Origin: Planctomycetaceae bacterium
GTDB lineage: Bacteria > Planctomycetota > Planctomycetia > Planctomycetales > Planctomycetaceae
DNA length: 64,000 nt
Direction of reading: 5' to 3'
Assembly: GCA_028284485.1 (NCBI GenBank)
Contig: JANQRQ010000039.1
Coordinates: forward strand, 38,790 to 102,789
Shown: one piece after another, positions 19,527 through 29,337 of the stretch
Position numbering within the stretch: the stretch's first letter is position 1
Layout of the letters: every line of letters begins with the position of its first letter
Notes under the pieces: generated by a model
Told to the model about the DNA's origin: nothing
What the model saw: the letters and a program-made list of their open reading frames with translations, nothing else
The model's database searches: none
Position numbers and translations under genes: made by a program

Positions 19527-20786
19527 ATGATCGCTGAAATCATTGCCATAGGCAGCGAGCTGACGACAGGAGCAAAACTCGATACGAACAGCCAATGGCT
19601 GAGTACCGAACTCGCTGCCGCTGGAATTCCCACTCGGTTCCATGCGACAGTCGCTGATGATCTCGAAGCGATGGTGGAGGTGTTCCGGCAAGGCGTCAAT
19701 CGATCGGACATCTTGCTGATTACGGGAGGACTGGGCCCAACTTTGGACGACCTCACTCGGCAGGCGCTGGCGGACCTTGTTCAGGTCGATTTGTATCAAG
19801 ATGACGCATCACTGGAATTCATCCAGTCACTTTTTCAACGCCGCGACCGTGAAATGCCCCGTCGAAATGTCATACAAGCGCAGTTTCCCGAAGGCAGCCG
19901 GCCGATACCCAACGAGCGTGGGACCGCACCGGGAATCTGGATGGAAGTCCCACGAAAAGATTTCGATCACCCCTGTCATATTGCAGCGATGCCCGGCGTC
20001 CCCAGCGAAATGAAACCGATGTTTCTCGAAAAAGTTCTGCCACGACTACCGGGCACGGGACGAGTGATTCGTCGCGCCCGTATCAACTGCTTTGGCGTTG
20101 GCGAATCCCATGCGGAAGAGATTCTCGGGGAGCTTACCGCGCGTGGACGTGAACCAGAGGTAGGCATCACGGCTCATGAAGCAACAATTACGTTAAGGAT
20201 CACTGCTAACGACATCAATATTGAAGCCTGCGAGCGCAAGATCGCAGAAACACGTGCGATCATTCACCAAAAAATGACAACATTGGTGTTCGGCGAGGAG
20301 GACGATGAATTAGAACATGTCGTTGTGCGACAACTCGCAGCACGCGGTGCGGCGGTCGCTGTCGTCGAATCGACAACGGGAGGGCTTCTGGCCCATCGAC
20401 TTTCTCAAGCCGCAGGAACGGAATCCTGTTTCGTGGGCGGCATCGTCGTTCCGAACCGTGTTGCTTGGAATATGTTTTTGAAAAACCCTGCGGATGACCT
20501 TGTCACAACGAATGCAAACGCCGAACAAGCGGAACTCGTGGCCAGCATATGCCGAAGATTCTTCGACTCGGATTTCGCCATCGCCATTGTTGACCAAATT
20601 TCATCCTACAACGATGAATCGCTGTCGGACGATGTGCCGACAATGTTCGCGATTGCCGGCCGTGATTTCACAAAATCGGGCGAACTGAGCAGAGTCGGCG
20701 ATCCGGCGATTCACAAGAGCCGGGCCGTCAAAGCCGGGCTAAATGCTCTGCGTCTACATTTGATCCAAGACGATACAACAACTTGA
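19527..20786 (+). CDS. CinA-like protein, intact N-terminal domain, degenerate C-terminal domain
   Basis: The N-terminal COG1058 domain is well preserved: IIAIGSELTTGAKLDTNSQW, then TGGLGPTLDDLTRQALAD, and PGVPSEMKPMF near residue 180. It corresponds to the ADP-ribose pyrophosphatase or molybdopterin-binding-like half of CinA. The C-terminal half aligns with the NMN deamidase domain (VVESTTGGLLAHRLSQAAG). However, the usual TYSNEAK-type segment reads VPNRVAW, and the SGIAGPDGG motif reads VDQISSYND, so deamidase activity is probably lost. The start ATG was preferred to a longer TTG-initiated frame. The 419-aa length is normal. Confidence 0.85.
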   Translation: MIAEIIAIGSELTTGAKLDTNSQWLSTELAAAGIPTRFHATVADDLEAMVEVFRQGVNRSDILLITGGLGPTLDDLTRQALADLVQVDLYQDDASLEFIQSLFQRRDREMPRRNVIQAQFPEGSRPIPNERGTAPGIWMEVPRKDFDHPCHIAAMPGVPSEMKPMFLEKVLPRLPGTGRVIRRARINCFGVGESHAEEILGELTARGREPEVGITAHEATITLRITANDINIEACERKIAETRAIIHQKMTTLVFGEEDDELEHVVVRQLAARGAAVAVVESTTGGLLAHRLSQAAGTESCFVGGIVVPNRVAWNMFLKNPADDLVTTNANAEQAELVASICRRFFDSDFAIAIVDQISSYNDESLSDDVPTMFAIAGRDFTKSGELSRVGDPAIHKSRAVKAGLNALRLHLIQDDTTT

Positions 20787-20840
20787 CTGGAGTAGGGTCG
20801 GGGCATTGCCGGCCCAGCGCACGTTGAATCGGAAATGCTA

Positions 20841-20924
20841 CAGCGTATTACGCTGACTTGTGGCCGCGACAATCGCCATTTGTTCTATGATATGTCACTC
20901 CCACGAGCCAGAAGCGTCCACAAG
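20841..20924 (+). repeat. Dispersed structured repeat, copy 2 (84 nt)
   Basis: This is the same length as copies 1 and 3, with identical first 32 bases and the same terminal CCACAAG. The outer stem is the best of the three (CTTGTGG, one mismatch, CGC). The inner hairpin is weakened (CACTC-CCAC-GAGCC). It sits between convergent genes. Confidence 0.85.
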
Positions 20925-20955
20925 CAAGCCGCTCTCAGACCGCGAACCCCGCAGA

Positions 20956-22557
20956 CTAATTGAGATTGAATTGCGACGCGACCCACGCAAATCCAACAGG
21001 TAGGTAGACGTAAAGCGCATAAGCGATCCCGGCCAGGATGGCCAGATAGAAAACCAGGCTGACCATTCCAAACGTGTTTTCGGTCAAACTCCGGAGCCAG
21101 CGCCAGCGCTTGCGGCGTACGATGTCCTTTTCGATATCATCATACATCTTCCGCATATCTTGCTTGCGTGCATCATGCTTGGCTTTCACCTTCTTCTTCG
21201 TGATGACTCCCGCGAACTCCGGAAATTTCCCCAATTCCAAAAATGCACCTTCGGGTGACCGTTTGGCTTTCATGGATGGATCGAGGATTTCGGTTTGCAA
21301 CGCCTGCGTGACCTGAACAGTGGTCATCTGCTTTGTCGCCGGTTTCCCCTTCTTGCCCTTGGTCTGAATGATCCAGTTGGTCGGCTTTGGCGTCGAACTT
21401 TGCGTTTCTGCCTGCCGAAAATCCTGGGTCTCATTCTGTTGGACAGAAGGCCGTTGTTTTGATCGACGTTTTCTATCAGATCCCCGAGAGGCGGGTGAGC
21501 CACCCGATTCGTCGTCGATGAAGCTCAGAGACTGATGGTCCAATTCCAGTTCTTCGAGGTCGCTGATCAACTCTTCGTAGTTTCCGTAGCGATGATCGGC
21601 TTCACACGCCATCATTTTGTCGATCATCAAATCGAGCCGCTCAGGGATCTCTCGATTGATGCGCCGAGCAGGCGTGAATTTGCCCTTCTCCTTCGTTGTG
21701 ATCAGTTCCAGCGTCGTTTCGCCCGCGAATGGCAGTTTTCCGGTCAAAAGATAATACAGGGTACAGCCTAGCGCGTAGATATCGGTCCGAAAATCGACAT
21801 GCTTGGCGTTGCGGGCCTGCTCGGGCGACATATACAGCGGCGTCCCCATTCCCACGCCACTTTGAGTCATCGCTACATCTTCGTTGAGCGCCTTCGCGAG
21901 CCCAAAATCGGCAACTTTAATATGACCTCGCTTCGTCACCAGGATATTGTCCGGCTTGATATCCCGATGAACGATATCCATCTCTCGAGCATGATTCAGC
22001 GCATCGGCGCAGGTGAGTGTGACCAAAAGGGCATCACCGATGCTAATCGTCTGCAGCTTGTCCATCCAATCCTGCATGCTCATTCCATCGACATATTCGA
22101 TGGCGACAAAGTTTACGCCTCGATGAGATTCAGCCGCGTAAACCTGAACGATATTCGGATGATGCAGTTTCGCCATTGCCCGAGCTTCGCGGTGAAAACG
22201 GGCCACAAATGATTCCTGCGCGGCCAACTCTTTCGATAGCACTTTCAAGGCAACATTTCGGTCGAGACTGACTTGCTTGGCCAAGTAAACTTCGCCCATG
22301 CCCCCTTTGCCAAGCTTCTTGAGAACGCGAAAGTCGCCAAGTTGAGAACTGCCCTTCTTCGATGACGAACCGGTAGCTTGTTTTGGGGCGGCAGACGTGT
22401 CTTCGATTAGCGTTTTGTCATTCGTCTCGCCGATTACCGTTTGTTCGAGTGCCCCAGCATCGGTTGCAGCGGTCGGCGCCGGCTTTTCACGTTTGGTCTT
22501 TTCCTTGGGTTCACGATCATTGCGCGATTCGGAAGACTGAGATTCTGGTTCACTCAT
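20956..22557 (-). CDS. Ser/Thr protein kinase with C-terminal membrane anchor
   Basis: A Hanks-type kinase domain spans about residues 75-345. It has the glycine loop GKGGMGEVYLAK, the catalytic HRDIKPDN, the metal-binding DFGLAK, and an activation loop ending GTPLYMSPEQ. The N-terminal 70 residues are charged and probably disordered. After the kinase comes a basic low-complexity region, then a single membrane helix (FYLAILAGIAYALYVYLPVGF) very near the C-terminus. There is no extracellular sensor domain, so signal input must come from partners or membrane state. It is preceded by a gene-free gap and ends close to repeat copy 2. Confidence 0.93.
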   Translation of the reverse strand: MSEPESQSSESRNDREPKEKTKREKPAPTAATDAGALEQTVIGETNDKTLIEDTSAAPKQATGSSSKKGSSQLGDFRVLKKLGKGGMGEVYLAKQVSLDRNVALKVLSKELAAQESFVARFHREARAMAKLHHPNIVQVYAAESHRGVNFVAIEYVDGMSMQDWMDKLQTISIGDALLVTLTCADALNHAREMDIVHRDIKPDNILVTKRGHIKVADFGLAKALNEDVAMTQSGVGMGTPLYMSPEQARNAKHVDFRTDIYALGCTLYYLLTGKLPFAGETTLELITTKEKGKFTPARRINREIPERLDLMIDKMMACEADHRYGNYEELISDLEELELDHQSLSFIDDESGGSPASRGSDRKRRSKQRPSVQQNETQDFRQAETQSSTPKPTNWIIQTKGKKGKPATKQMTTVQVTQALQTEILDPSMKAKRSPEGAFLELGKFPEFAGVITKKKVKAKHDARKQDMRKMYDDIEKDIVRRKRWRWLRSLTENTFGMVSLVFYLAILAGIAYALYVYLPVGFAWVASQFNLN

Positions 22558-22863
22558 GGCTCCGGCTCCGGCATCCTCGGGTCGGACAAATCCATTCAGT
22601 GCTGATTCAACGACTCAGCAACAGGTTCAATTGGAACGACTAATTCTGCCTTTCACCATACCAAATCAATTCTTGCTGAACCAAGAGCATCAAATATCAT
22701 TCACGAACCTTAACGAATCGATCTTCTTGTCAGTGCCGGCGAGCCAATCTCTCTATTTCTATTTGAGGATTGGTAATGGCAGAGATATGCTGGTGAAATG
22801 ATCACGCAATGGCACAATCGCCGTTCTACCATAACGCCTAACGCATAAACGACGGAGCATCAG
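22558..22863. other. Divergent intergenic region
   Basis: About 300 bp between the kinase and the isochorismatase-type gene. It is somewhat AT-rich and should hold both promoters. A short hairpin GCTGA...TCAGC lies near 22600. No gene or clear promoter hexamer pair was recognised. Confidence 0.5.
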
Positions 22864-24495
22864 ATGAACAGATGGCGACCCGACGCAACGAGATTGTTCT
22901 GCTTTGTTCTCCTGTGTGGATTCTACGGCGCGATGGACCATTCGAGCAGCACATTCGCGGCGGACGCCAAAGAATCCTTGCAGTTGACCATTCGCAAAAA
23001 AACCGAAACGGAGCCGGGAAGCGGACGATTTCACACGTTGAAACACCCAGCAGCATGGGAGCCGCTGCAAACGGCGATCATCGTCTGTGATATGTGGGAT
23101 CTGCACCACTGCCTCAACGCGACCCGTCGAGGGGCGGAGATGGGTCCGCGTATGAATCGGGTTTTGAAGACCGCGCGAGATCGAGGGGTGACCATTATTC
23201 ACGCCCCCAGCAGTTGCATGGATTTTTACAAGGATCACCCCGCACGTCTCAATGCGACCAGCATTCCGCTTTCGCAGAATCTGCCCGAAGAAATCGGGGC
23301 TTGGTGTCACCAGATTCCTTCCGAAGAACAAGGCGAGTATCCGATCGATCAAAGCGACGGCGGCGAAGATGATGATCCGGCCGAGCATGCAGAATGGGCA
23401 CAGAAACTCCAGGACATGGGGCGAGACCCTCGCAAACCATGGAAACGACAGACCGAGTTACTGGAAATCCGAAACGAGGACTTTATCAGCGACAGCGGTG
23501 AGGAAATCTGGAGCATCCTGGAACGCCGACGCATCGACAACGTCATTCTCCTCGGCGTGCACACAAATATGTGTGTCTTAGGGCGGCCATTTGGTTTGCG
23601 GCAAATGGCCAAAAACGGGAAAAACGTCGTCCTCATGCGAGACATGACCGACACCATGTACAACCCTGCCCGTGCACCGTACGTCAGTCACTTCACCGGG
23701 ACCGACTTGATCATCGACCATATCGAAAAATACGTATGTCCCACGATTACAAGTGACCAATTTCTGGGAGATAAACCGTTTCGATTCGAGAATGACCATC
23801 GCCCCCATTTGGTAATCATCTCGGCCGAACGCGAATACGAAACGGAACGAACTCTACCGCAATTCGCGCTACAACATCTCGGACAAGATTTTCGGGTGAG
23901 TTTCGTGTTCGGCAACGCAAACGAGCGAAATGATCTACCGGGCATCGACGTTCTGAACGATGCCAACCTGGTACTTGTCAGTGTCCGACGGCGTGTACTA
24001 CCGACAGGCCAACTGCAACTCATTCAACAATTCGTCAGCGCTGGTAAGCCTGTGATCGGCATTCGAACAGCGAGCCACGCATTTTGCCTCAGAAACGAAG
24101 ATCCTCCCGAGGGATTGTTCGCTTGGCCGGAATTCGACCATGACATATTCGGGGGAAGCTATACCAATCATCACGGAAAGGGTCCACGAGTTAACTTGGA
24201 AATCGCAGAAACGGCAGGCGATCACTCGATTCTCGACGGAATCGACACTTCTGCGTTCAATAGCGCCGGATCTTTGTACAAAGTGAGTCCACTATCGGGC
24301 AGCACAGTCCCTCTCTTGGTCGGCTCGATCCCCGATAAGTCTCCCGAACCAGTCGCATGGATCAACAAACGCCCGAACGGCGGTCGAACATTTTATACGT
24401 CGCTGGGACATCCCGAAGATTTCGAGCAGCCCGAATTTAATAAGTTCCTGCGGAATGCTGTTTACTGGGCTGCAGAGCTTCCCGTGCCCCATTGA
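22864..24495 (+). CDS. Secreted isochorismatase-like hydrolase fused to ThuA-like domain
   Basis: A signal peptide (FCFVLLCGFYGAMDHSSSTFA) leads to an isochorismatase-like cysteine hydrolase of about 250 residues. The acidic nucleophile-region motif is IIVCDMWDLHHC, and the catalytic Cys lies in GVHTNMCVLGRPFGL. From about residue 315 (HLVIISAEREYETERTL) a second domain resembles ThuA/glutamine-amidotransferase-like folds, ending with NGGRTFYTSLGHPEDF, a typical ThuA C-terminal pattern. Total length is 543 aa. Both domains act on small molecules or sugars. The combined substrate is unknown. Confidence 0.85.
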   Translation: MNRWRPDATRLFCFVLLCGFYGAMDHSSSTFAADAKESLQLTIRKKTETEPGSGRFHTLKHPAAWEPLQTAIIVCDMWDLHHCLNATRRGAEMGPRMNRVLKTARDRGVTIIHAPSSCMDFYKDHPARLNATSIPLSQNLPEEIGAWCHQIPSEEQGEYPIDQSDGGEDDDPAEHAEWAQKLQDMGRDPRKPWKRQTELLEIRNEDFISDSGEEIWSILERRRIDNVILLGVHTNMCVLGRPFGLRQMAKNGKNVVLMRDMTDTMYNPARAPYVSHFTGTDLIIDHIEKYVCPTITSDQFLGDKPFRFENDHRPHLVIISAEREYETERTLPQFALQHLGQDFRVSFVFGNANERNDLPGIDVLNDANLVLVSVRRRVLPTGQLQLIQQFVSAGKPVIGIRTASHAFCLRNEDPPEGLFAWPEFDHDIFGGSYTNHHGKGPRVNLEIAETAGDHSILDGIDTSAFNSAGSLYKVSPLSGSTVPLLVGSIPDKSPEPVAWINKRPNGGRTFYTSLGHPEDFEQPEFNKFLRNAVYWAAELPVPH

Positions 24496-24556
24496 GTGCC
24501 AAGAATTCGTTCGGACTCTTCAGATAATGCGGTGCCAACCATCGACTGGCTTGTCG

Positions 24557-25729
24557 TCAAACAGATGATGGGTCGCGCGAATTCAGAACGTCTTGGTACG
24601 TTTCGCGAATCCGGCGGGTCATCGTCTGGTGCCGAAATTGGTCAGTGAATCTCTCCCGGCCGGTCGAGCCGAAGCGCTTCCGCATTTCGGCGTCGCCGGC
24701 CAGCTCGCACAGCGCGTTTGACAGATCCGCGACCGAGCGAGGCGGCAACAAGAACCCCGTCTCACCAGGTATCACGACTTCCCGGGCGCCATCTACGTCG
24801 TAGCTGACGACCGGCTTTCCGGCAATTAACCCCTGTGGCAAAACTCTCGCCAACCCCTCCCACAGGCTGGCATGCACGACGATATCCATCGCATGGATCA
24901 GCTCGGGAATACGCTCCGGTGGGACTAAACCAACGAATACAAAATGTTCCGAAAGACCGGCGGCAGCGATTCGTTGTTCGAACTCTTCACGTCGCGACCC
25001 GTCGCCGACGAACAGAAATTTTACGTGCGGAAACTTTTCGATGACGTCACCGGCAGCCTCAATGACGTATTCATGCCCCTTGAGATCAAACAGCCGCGCG
25101 ACCTTGCCGATGACAATCGTTTCGTCACCGATTCCCAATTGTCGGCGGACTTCTTCGCGTGAAACGGGTGGCGATAGGAACGGCTCAACATCCATACCGC
25201 TGTAAATCGTGACATAGCCCTCTGGTTCGGCAATGCCATGTGCCAAATATTGCTCCGTCATCGCATCGCAGACGGAGATAAACCGGTCACAACGCTTAGC
25301 CGCCCACCGTTCAGCCGCAACATATACGTGGTGAGCGATTGGGTTTTGCCCGTAATGAAAGGCGGCTCCATGAATCGTATGCACAACCGGTATCGCCAGT
25401 TTCGCGGCTGCCGCCCGGCCGATAATGCCGGCTTTCGAACTGTGGGTGTGCACAATATCCGGCTGAATTTCCCGCAGTTGTTCCAGGACTCGTCGGTACG
25501 TGACCCAATCGCGCCAAGGATGAATGCTGCGTCTCGATTGGGGGATGATTCTCAGGTCGAGTCCACCAGCGCTCGCACGTGGTTCCAGGCTTCCCTCGGG
25601 CCCCAGCCCAGGCCCCGAAATCAGGACAACTTCGTCGCCGTAATCACGGTGCTGGTCCAGGGCTGTCAGCAGCGTATTCTCTTGAGCGCCGCCTACGATC
25701 AGGCGTGTGATGAAATGGACGACCTTCAT
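24557..25729 (-). CDS. Glycosyltransferase family 4
   Basis: A GT-B glycosyltransferase of 390 aa with the typical N-terminus KVVHFITRLIVGGAQENTL and DIVHTHSSKAGIIGRAAA. Later come IGKVARLFDLKGHEYVIEAA and the C-terminal LFVGDGSRREEFE. In the E-x7-E pair the second Glu is replaced (WEGLARVLPQGL). The start codon follows the truA stop codon directly, with no gap, so translation is very likely coupled. It is the last gene of the argH-truA-GT4 transcript. Confidence 0.93.
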   Translation of the reverse strand: MKVVHFITRLIVGGAQENTLLTALDQHRDYGDEVVLISGPGLGPEGSLEPRASAGGLDLRIIPQSRRSIHPWRDWVTYRRVLEQLREIQPDIVHTHSSKAGIIGRAAAAKLAIPVVHTIHGAAFHYGQNPIAHHVYVAAERWAAKRCDRFISVCDAMTEQYLAHGIAEPEGYVTIYSGMDVEPFLSPPVSREEVRRQLGIGDETIVIGKVARLFDLKGHEYVIEAAGDVIEKFPHVKFLFVGDGSRREEFEQRIAAAGLSEHFVFVGLVPPERIPELIHAMDIVVHASLWEGLARVLPQGLIAGKPVVSYDVDGAREVVIPGETGFLLPPRSVADLSNALCELAGDAEMRKRFGSTGRERFTDQFRHQTMTRRIRETYQDVLNSRDPSSV

Positions 25730-26536
25730 CTACTCGGCGCTCTCTCCGTAATCAACACTGACCAAATACAGCCCCTGGGCGGGTGCCGTTTCTCCTGCGC
25801 GAGAACGATCCTGACCAACCACGATTTCCTTGACATCGCTCGGCCCCCACTTCCGTCGGCCGACCACCAGTAGCGTCCCGACGATCGCCCGCACCATGTT
25901 GTAGAGAAAGCCATCTGCGACAACATCGAACCAAATAAACTCGCCCTGAGAGGTTGGTTTCTGCAATAGTGAATTGGGCTGTCTCCAAACAGGCCAACCA
26001 CCATAGCGATCGACGGTAATTTCCTTGATCGTGCGTACGCTCGTCGCCTTGTTCGGAAATCGAGTTTCAAAACATCGAAAGTCATGTTTCCCAACCAGCA
26101 CCTGTGCAGCCTCGTGCATTCCCTCTACATCCAAATCGCCCGAATAGGGCCACGCATACCGACGGACAAACGGATCGGGCAGCGGGCTGTTGTAGATAAT
26201 GTATCGGTAACGTTTTTGTTTGGCCCAATAGGTCGCATGAAAATCTATAGGAACTTCGGCGACGTCGAGAACGGCGATATCTTCCGGAAGAAAATGCTGC
26301 AAGCCGCTGCGAATGTTGTCGCAACTGATCGCACACGATGTTTGAAAATTGGCCACCTGGCCCAACGCATGAACACCCGAATCGGTCCTTCCTGCCGCCA
26401 TTAACTTACTACGTTCGTGAGTGAGCTTTTCGATGGCCGATTCGACGCAAACTTGAATCGAATCTCCCCGTGGTTGCCTCTGCCAGCCGACGTAATTCGA
26501 GCCATCGTACGCCAAAGTCAGTCGAATATTTCGCAT
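25730..26536 (-). CDS. truA: tRNA pseudouridine synthase A
   Basis: The 268-residue enzyme isomerises uridines 38-40 in the tRNA anticodon stem. The opening IRLTLAYDGSNYVGWQRQP and the catalytic block MAAGRTDSGVHALGQ, with the essential Asp in RTD, are textbook TruA. The segments FHATYWAKQKRYRYIIYN and FLYNMVRAIVGTLL also match. It lies 40 bp downstream of argH and abuts the following glycosyltransferase. Confidence 0.95.
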   Translation of the reverse strand: MRNIRLTLAYDGSNYVGWQRQPRGDSIQVCVESAIEKLTHERSKLMAAGRTDSGVHALGQVANFQTSCAISCDNIRSGLQHFLPEDIAVLDVAEVPIDFHATYWAKQKRYRYIIYNSPLPDPFVRRYAWPYSGDLDVEGMHEAAQVLVGKHDFRCFETRFPNKATSVRTIKEITVDRYGGWPVWRQPNSLLQKPTSQGEFIWFDVVADGFLYNMVRAIVGTLLVVGRRKWGPSDVKEIVVGQDRSRAGETAPAQGLYLVSVDYGESAE

Positions 26537-26576
26537 GTCGCGTGACGATCTGCAGGGAAACGCTTTGAGATGATCC

Positions 26577-27959
26577 TTAAGAGAGATTCAATCGTTCCTG
26601 CCAAGTCTTGAGTTGATGCTGTACCGGCTCACGCCCGCCGGAACCGTAGCTACACAATGCCGCGACCGCGTTCTTTGTCCCAAGAACGCCAAAGACGTCG
26701 TCGTCGACTTGCTCGCATTTGGCCCGCAATTCCTCAAGTGTGAGATCAGCCAGCCGGCAGTCCTTCTGCTCACATAGGGCGACCAAACCACCGACAGTTT
26801 CGTGCGCGCTCCGCATGGGGACACCCTGTTTGATCAAGTATTCCATCAGCGCCGTCGCGTCGAGGAACCCCTCTTCCAACCTCGATTGGATGCTTTCGGT
26901 CTGCAGCTCGGCACCAGCCACAATCGGCCGTGCGATTTCCAAACAAGCAACGACGGTATCCACGCTGTCGAATAACGCCAGCTTGTCTTCCTGCAAGTCT
27001 CGGTTGTATGCCATCGGCAAGCCTTTGATCAGCGTCAAGATTTGTGGAACTGCCGCCATGACGCGAGCCGACTTGCCGCGAATCAACTCGAGGACATCCG
27101 GATTTCGCTTCTGTGGCATAATCGATGAGCCGGTCGTAAACGCGTCTGGAAGTTTCAAAAAGCCGAATTCTGTCGAAAACCACAAAATCCACTCTTCGGC
27201 CCAGCCACTCAGGTGTGCTGCAATTAATGACAATGCTGCCAAAAACTCGACGATAAAGTCGCGATCGCTCGACGTATCAAGACTATTTGCGGTGACTTCG
27301 CAAAACTCGAGCAACCGTGACGACTCGTGGCGGTCGATCGGCAATGACGTTCCTGCCAAAGCGGCCGAACCAAGCGGGGAAATATTGACTCGCTTGAGGC
27401 AGTCTTGCAGGCGCTCTCGATCTCGTTGAAATTTCTCACAGTACGCCAACCAATAATGAACAACCAAGACCGGCTGCGCTCGCTGCAGATGAGTATAAGC
27501 CGGCACGACCACGTCCAGGTCTGCTGGAGAACGCTCGACAAAGGCTAATTGCAGTCCCTCCAACAATGCGTCGATTTTTTCGATCTGCGCCCGAACGAAC
27601 AATCGCAGGTCAGTTGAGACCTGGTCGTTGCGGCTACGCCCTGTATGAAGTTTGCGGCCGACATCTCCGAGTCGCTCGATCAAGGCCGACTCGACATGCA
27701 TGTGGATATCTTCAAGCTCGATTCGCTGCGGTAGTTTTCCGTCCGCCAATTCCCGCCGAATTGAGTCGAGCGCATCGACGATTTGGCGGCACTCCTCGTC
27801 GCTCAACAATCCGACAGCCGCCAGCATACGCGCATGTGCCTGTGACCCACGAATATCGACCTCCGCCAGGCGCGAGTCGAAACTGATCGACTCGGTGAAC
27901 TTTTCGACAAGCTCATCGGTCGGCTGTTGGAATCGGCCACCCCATGCTTTCGCAGCCAC
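26577..27959 (-). CDS. argH: Argininosuccinate lyase
   Basis: The 460-residue protein catalyses the last step of arginine synthesis, splitting argininosuccinate into arginine and fumarate. It shows the family signature [16 protein letters not shown], the [15 protein letters not shown] block and the N-terminal [20 protein letters not shown] start is used, supported by a strong GAGGAG ribosome-binding site eight to nine bases upstream. It is the first gene of a three-gene minus-strand operon. Confidence 0.96.
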   Translation of the reverse strand: MAAKAWGGRFQQPTDELVEKFTESISFDSRLAEVDIRGSQAHARMLAAVGLLSDEECRQIVDALDSIRRELADGKLPQRIELEDIHMHVESALIERLGDVGRKLHTGRSRNDQVSTDLRLFVRAQIEKIDALLEGLQLAFVERSPADLDVVVPAYTHLQRAQPVLVVHYWLAYCEKFQRDRERLQDCLKRVNISPLGSAALAGTSLPIDRHESSRLLEFCEVTANSLDTSSDRDFIVEFLAALSLIAAHLSGWAEEWILWFSTEFGFLKLPDAFTTGSSIMPQKRNPDVLELIRGKSARVMAAVPQILTLIKGLPMAYNRDLQEDKLALFDSVDTVVACLEIARPIVAGAELQTESIQSRLEEGFLDATALMEYLIKQGVPMRSAHETVGGLVALCEQKDCRLADLTLEELRAKCEQVDDDVFGVLGTKNAVAALCSYGSGGREPVQHQLKTWQERLNLS

Positions 27960-28156
27960 AACCGTTACTCCTCAATTAGCATTCTGAGCGATGCAAATGA
28001 CAGAACTCATTAACTTACATAAATTTACGATCATAACTCTGGCCGGTCAACCAGCCCGATCACGCCAAGTCCGAATTGACAGAGGTTTGTAACTCTAGGT
28101 ACTTTGGATAATATAAAACATCTCCAGTTGATTGCCGATTCAGGATACGAAAGCAC

Positions 28157-28690
28157 ATGTCAAACAGCCCTAATCAGGTCTATTCTCAACGGACAATTCG
28201 CAGACTGTGGTTGTTCGCGATCGCCATTGCAGTCCTTGCCACGCGAGGGTTCGGTGCTGATGATACTTCAGCCACAGCTGTATCCAGCGAGAATTCTGAA
28301 GCGAATGCGTGGACGGTATCCATTCGGCCTCGAACGACAGTTCGAAGCCGACCTGTTATCCAACAGGCCGTGTATCGCACGCAAGTGAGCAAGGATTCCG
28401 GCCAGCAAATCTCGGATGAGAATTACCAAGGTCCTTATATTACACCGCGAGTCACGGTTGGTGGTGCGAATCTCGCCTATTGTTCATACGGTGAGATCTA
28501 CCGATCGATACCATTTTTACGTCCCGAATTCGATTTCAACCCGACATATCGCCACCAAGCGGCGATGCAGATTCTCGCGTCGTGCTGTTGTCGAAATGGC
28601 GAACCGTGCCATTCGGCATACAGCACGACTTCGGACAACTTCGGTGAGGTTGCTCCGCCGGCATTGACCGACGACGCGCCGTCACCATGA
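28157..28690 (+). CDS. Secreted hypothetical protein
   Basis: An N-terminal hydrophobic helix (LWLFAIAIAVLATRGFGA, residues 17-34) suggests a signal peptide cleaved near GFGA. The mature portion, about 140 residues, contains a stretch NLAYCSYGEIYRSIPFLRPEF. A Cys cluster (ILASCCCRNGEPCHS) near the C-terminus may bind metal or form disulfides. I do not recognise the family. The stop overlaps the next gene's ATG by four bases, so the two are translationally coupled. Confidence 0.72.
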   Translation: MSNSPNQVYSQRTIRRLWLFAIAIAVLATRGFGADDTSATAVSSENSEANAWTVSIRPRTTVRSRPVIQQAVYRTQVSKDSGQQISDENYQGPYITPRVTVGGANLAYCSYGEIYRSIPFLRPEFDFNPTYRHQAAMQILASCCCRNGEPCHSAYSTTSDNFGEVAPPALTDDAPSP

Positions 28691-29052
28691 ATTCCTCACT
28701 TGTCGACTCTGCAGCCCGAGCCGGTATTGCCGCACTAATCGTGGGCAATCTGGCTCTTGGGATTTCGCTGGTCAGCGGACCGGTCGATCTCTCTTGGAAT
28801 GATGCCGCCCTGCTGCTTGTCGCCGGGCTGTTGTGCTGGATTCCGGCGCTCGCCAATCTCGTCGTGGTGATCTATCCACAGCAAGGGCAAGGCACCACGC
28901 GGCATGCCATGCGTGCAGTCGGGCTGCTACTCATGTCGCTGTTTGTGGTAGCCGCGATCGGCGATGTTCCCTCGGTAACAGTCATTGTTGTTTGTGCAAT
29001 TGCCATGTGCGCGGGCTATACCCTGACTTTGATGTCAGTTCTTGCGGACTGA
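28687..29052 (+). CDS. Small four-helix membrane protein
   Basis: This 121-residue protein is almost entirely hydrophobic, with about four membrane helices and short loops (for example VVIYPQQGQGTTRHAMRA). It overlaps the preceding secreted protein gene by ATGA, which implies joint expression. I do not recognise a family. It could be a chaperone or partner for the secreted protein. Confidence 0.75.
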   Translation: MNSSLVDSAARAGIAALIVGNLALGISLVSGPVDLSWNDAALLLVAGLLCWIPALANLVVVIYPQQGQGTTRHAMRAVGLLLMSLFVVAAIGDVPSVTVIVVCAIAMCAGYTLTLMSVLAD

Positions 29053-29337
29053 ATCAATGCTGACGGTTATTCCGACCGCGAATTGCAGCGATGTCGCCAC
29101 GACGACTCTTCTGCCCCCCGATCGGCGTGGGTACGTCCTACACTTTCCCATTAGCTTTCACGCTGGTTGCGCTGAAGGGGCAATTTAACCGGCAGCGTTG
29201 GTTTTAGAGTTCGTCGGAACGCACTTCCAACGACCCGCGGGAATGAAGTTTCGACAGATTCGATATAACGCCTCCGGCAAGTGTATCTGTGGCGGACTGA
29301 CCCATCAGTTCCGCAATAGCGTTTCGGGGAGAGATCA

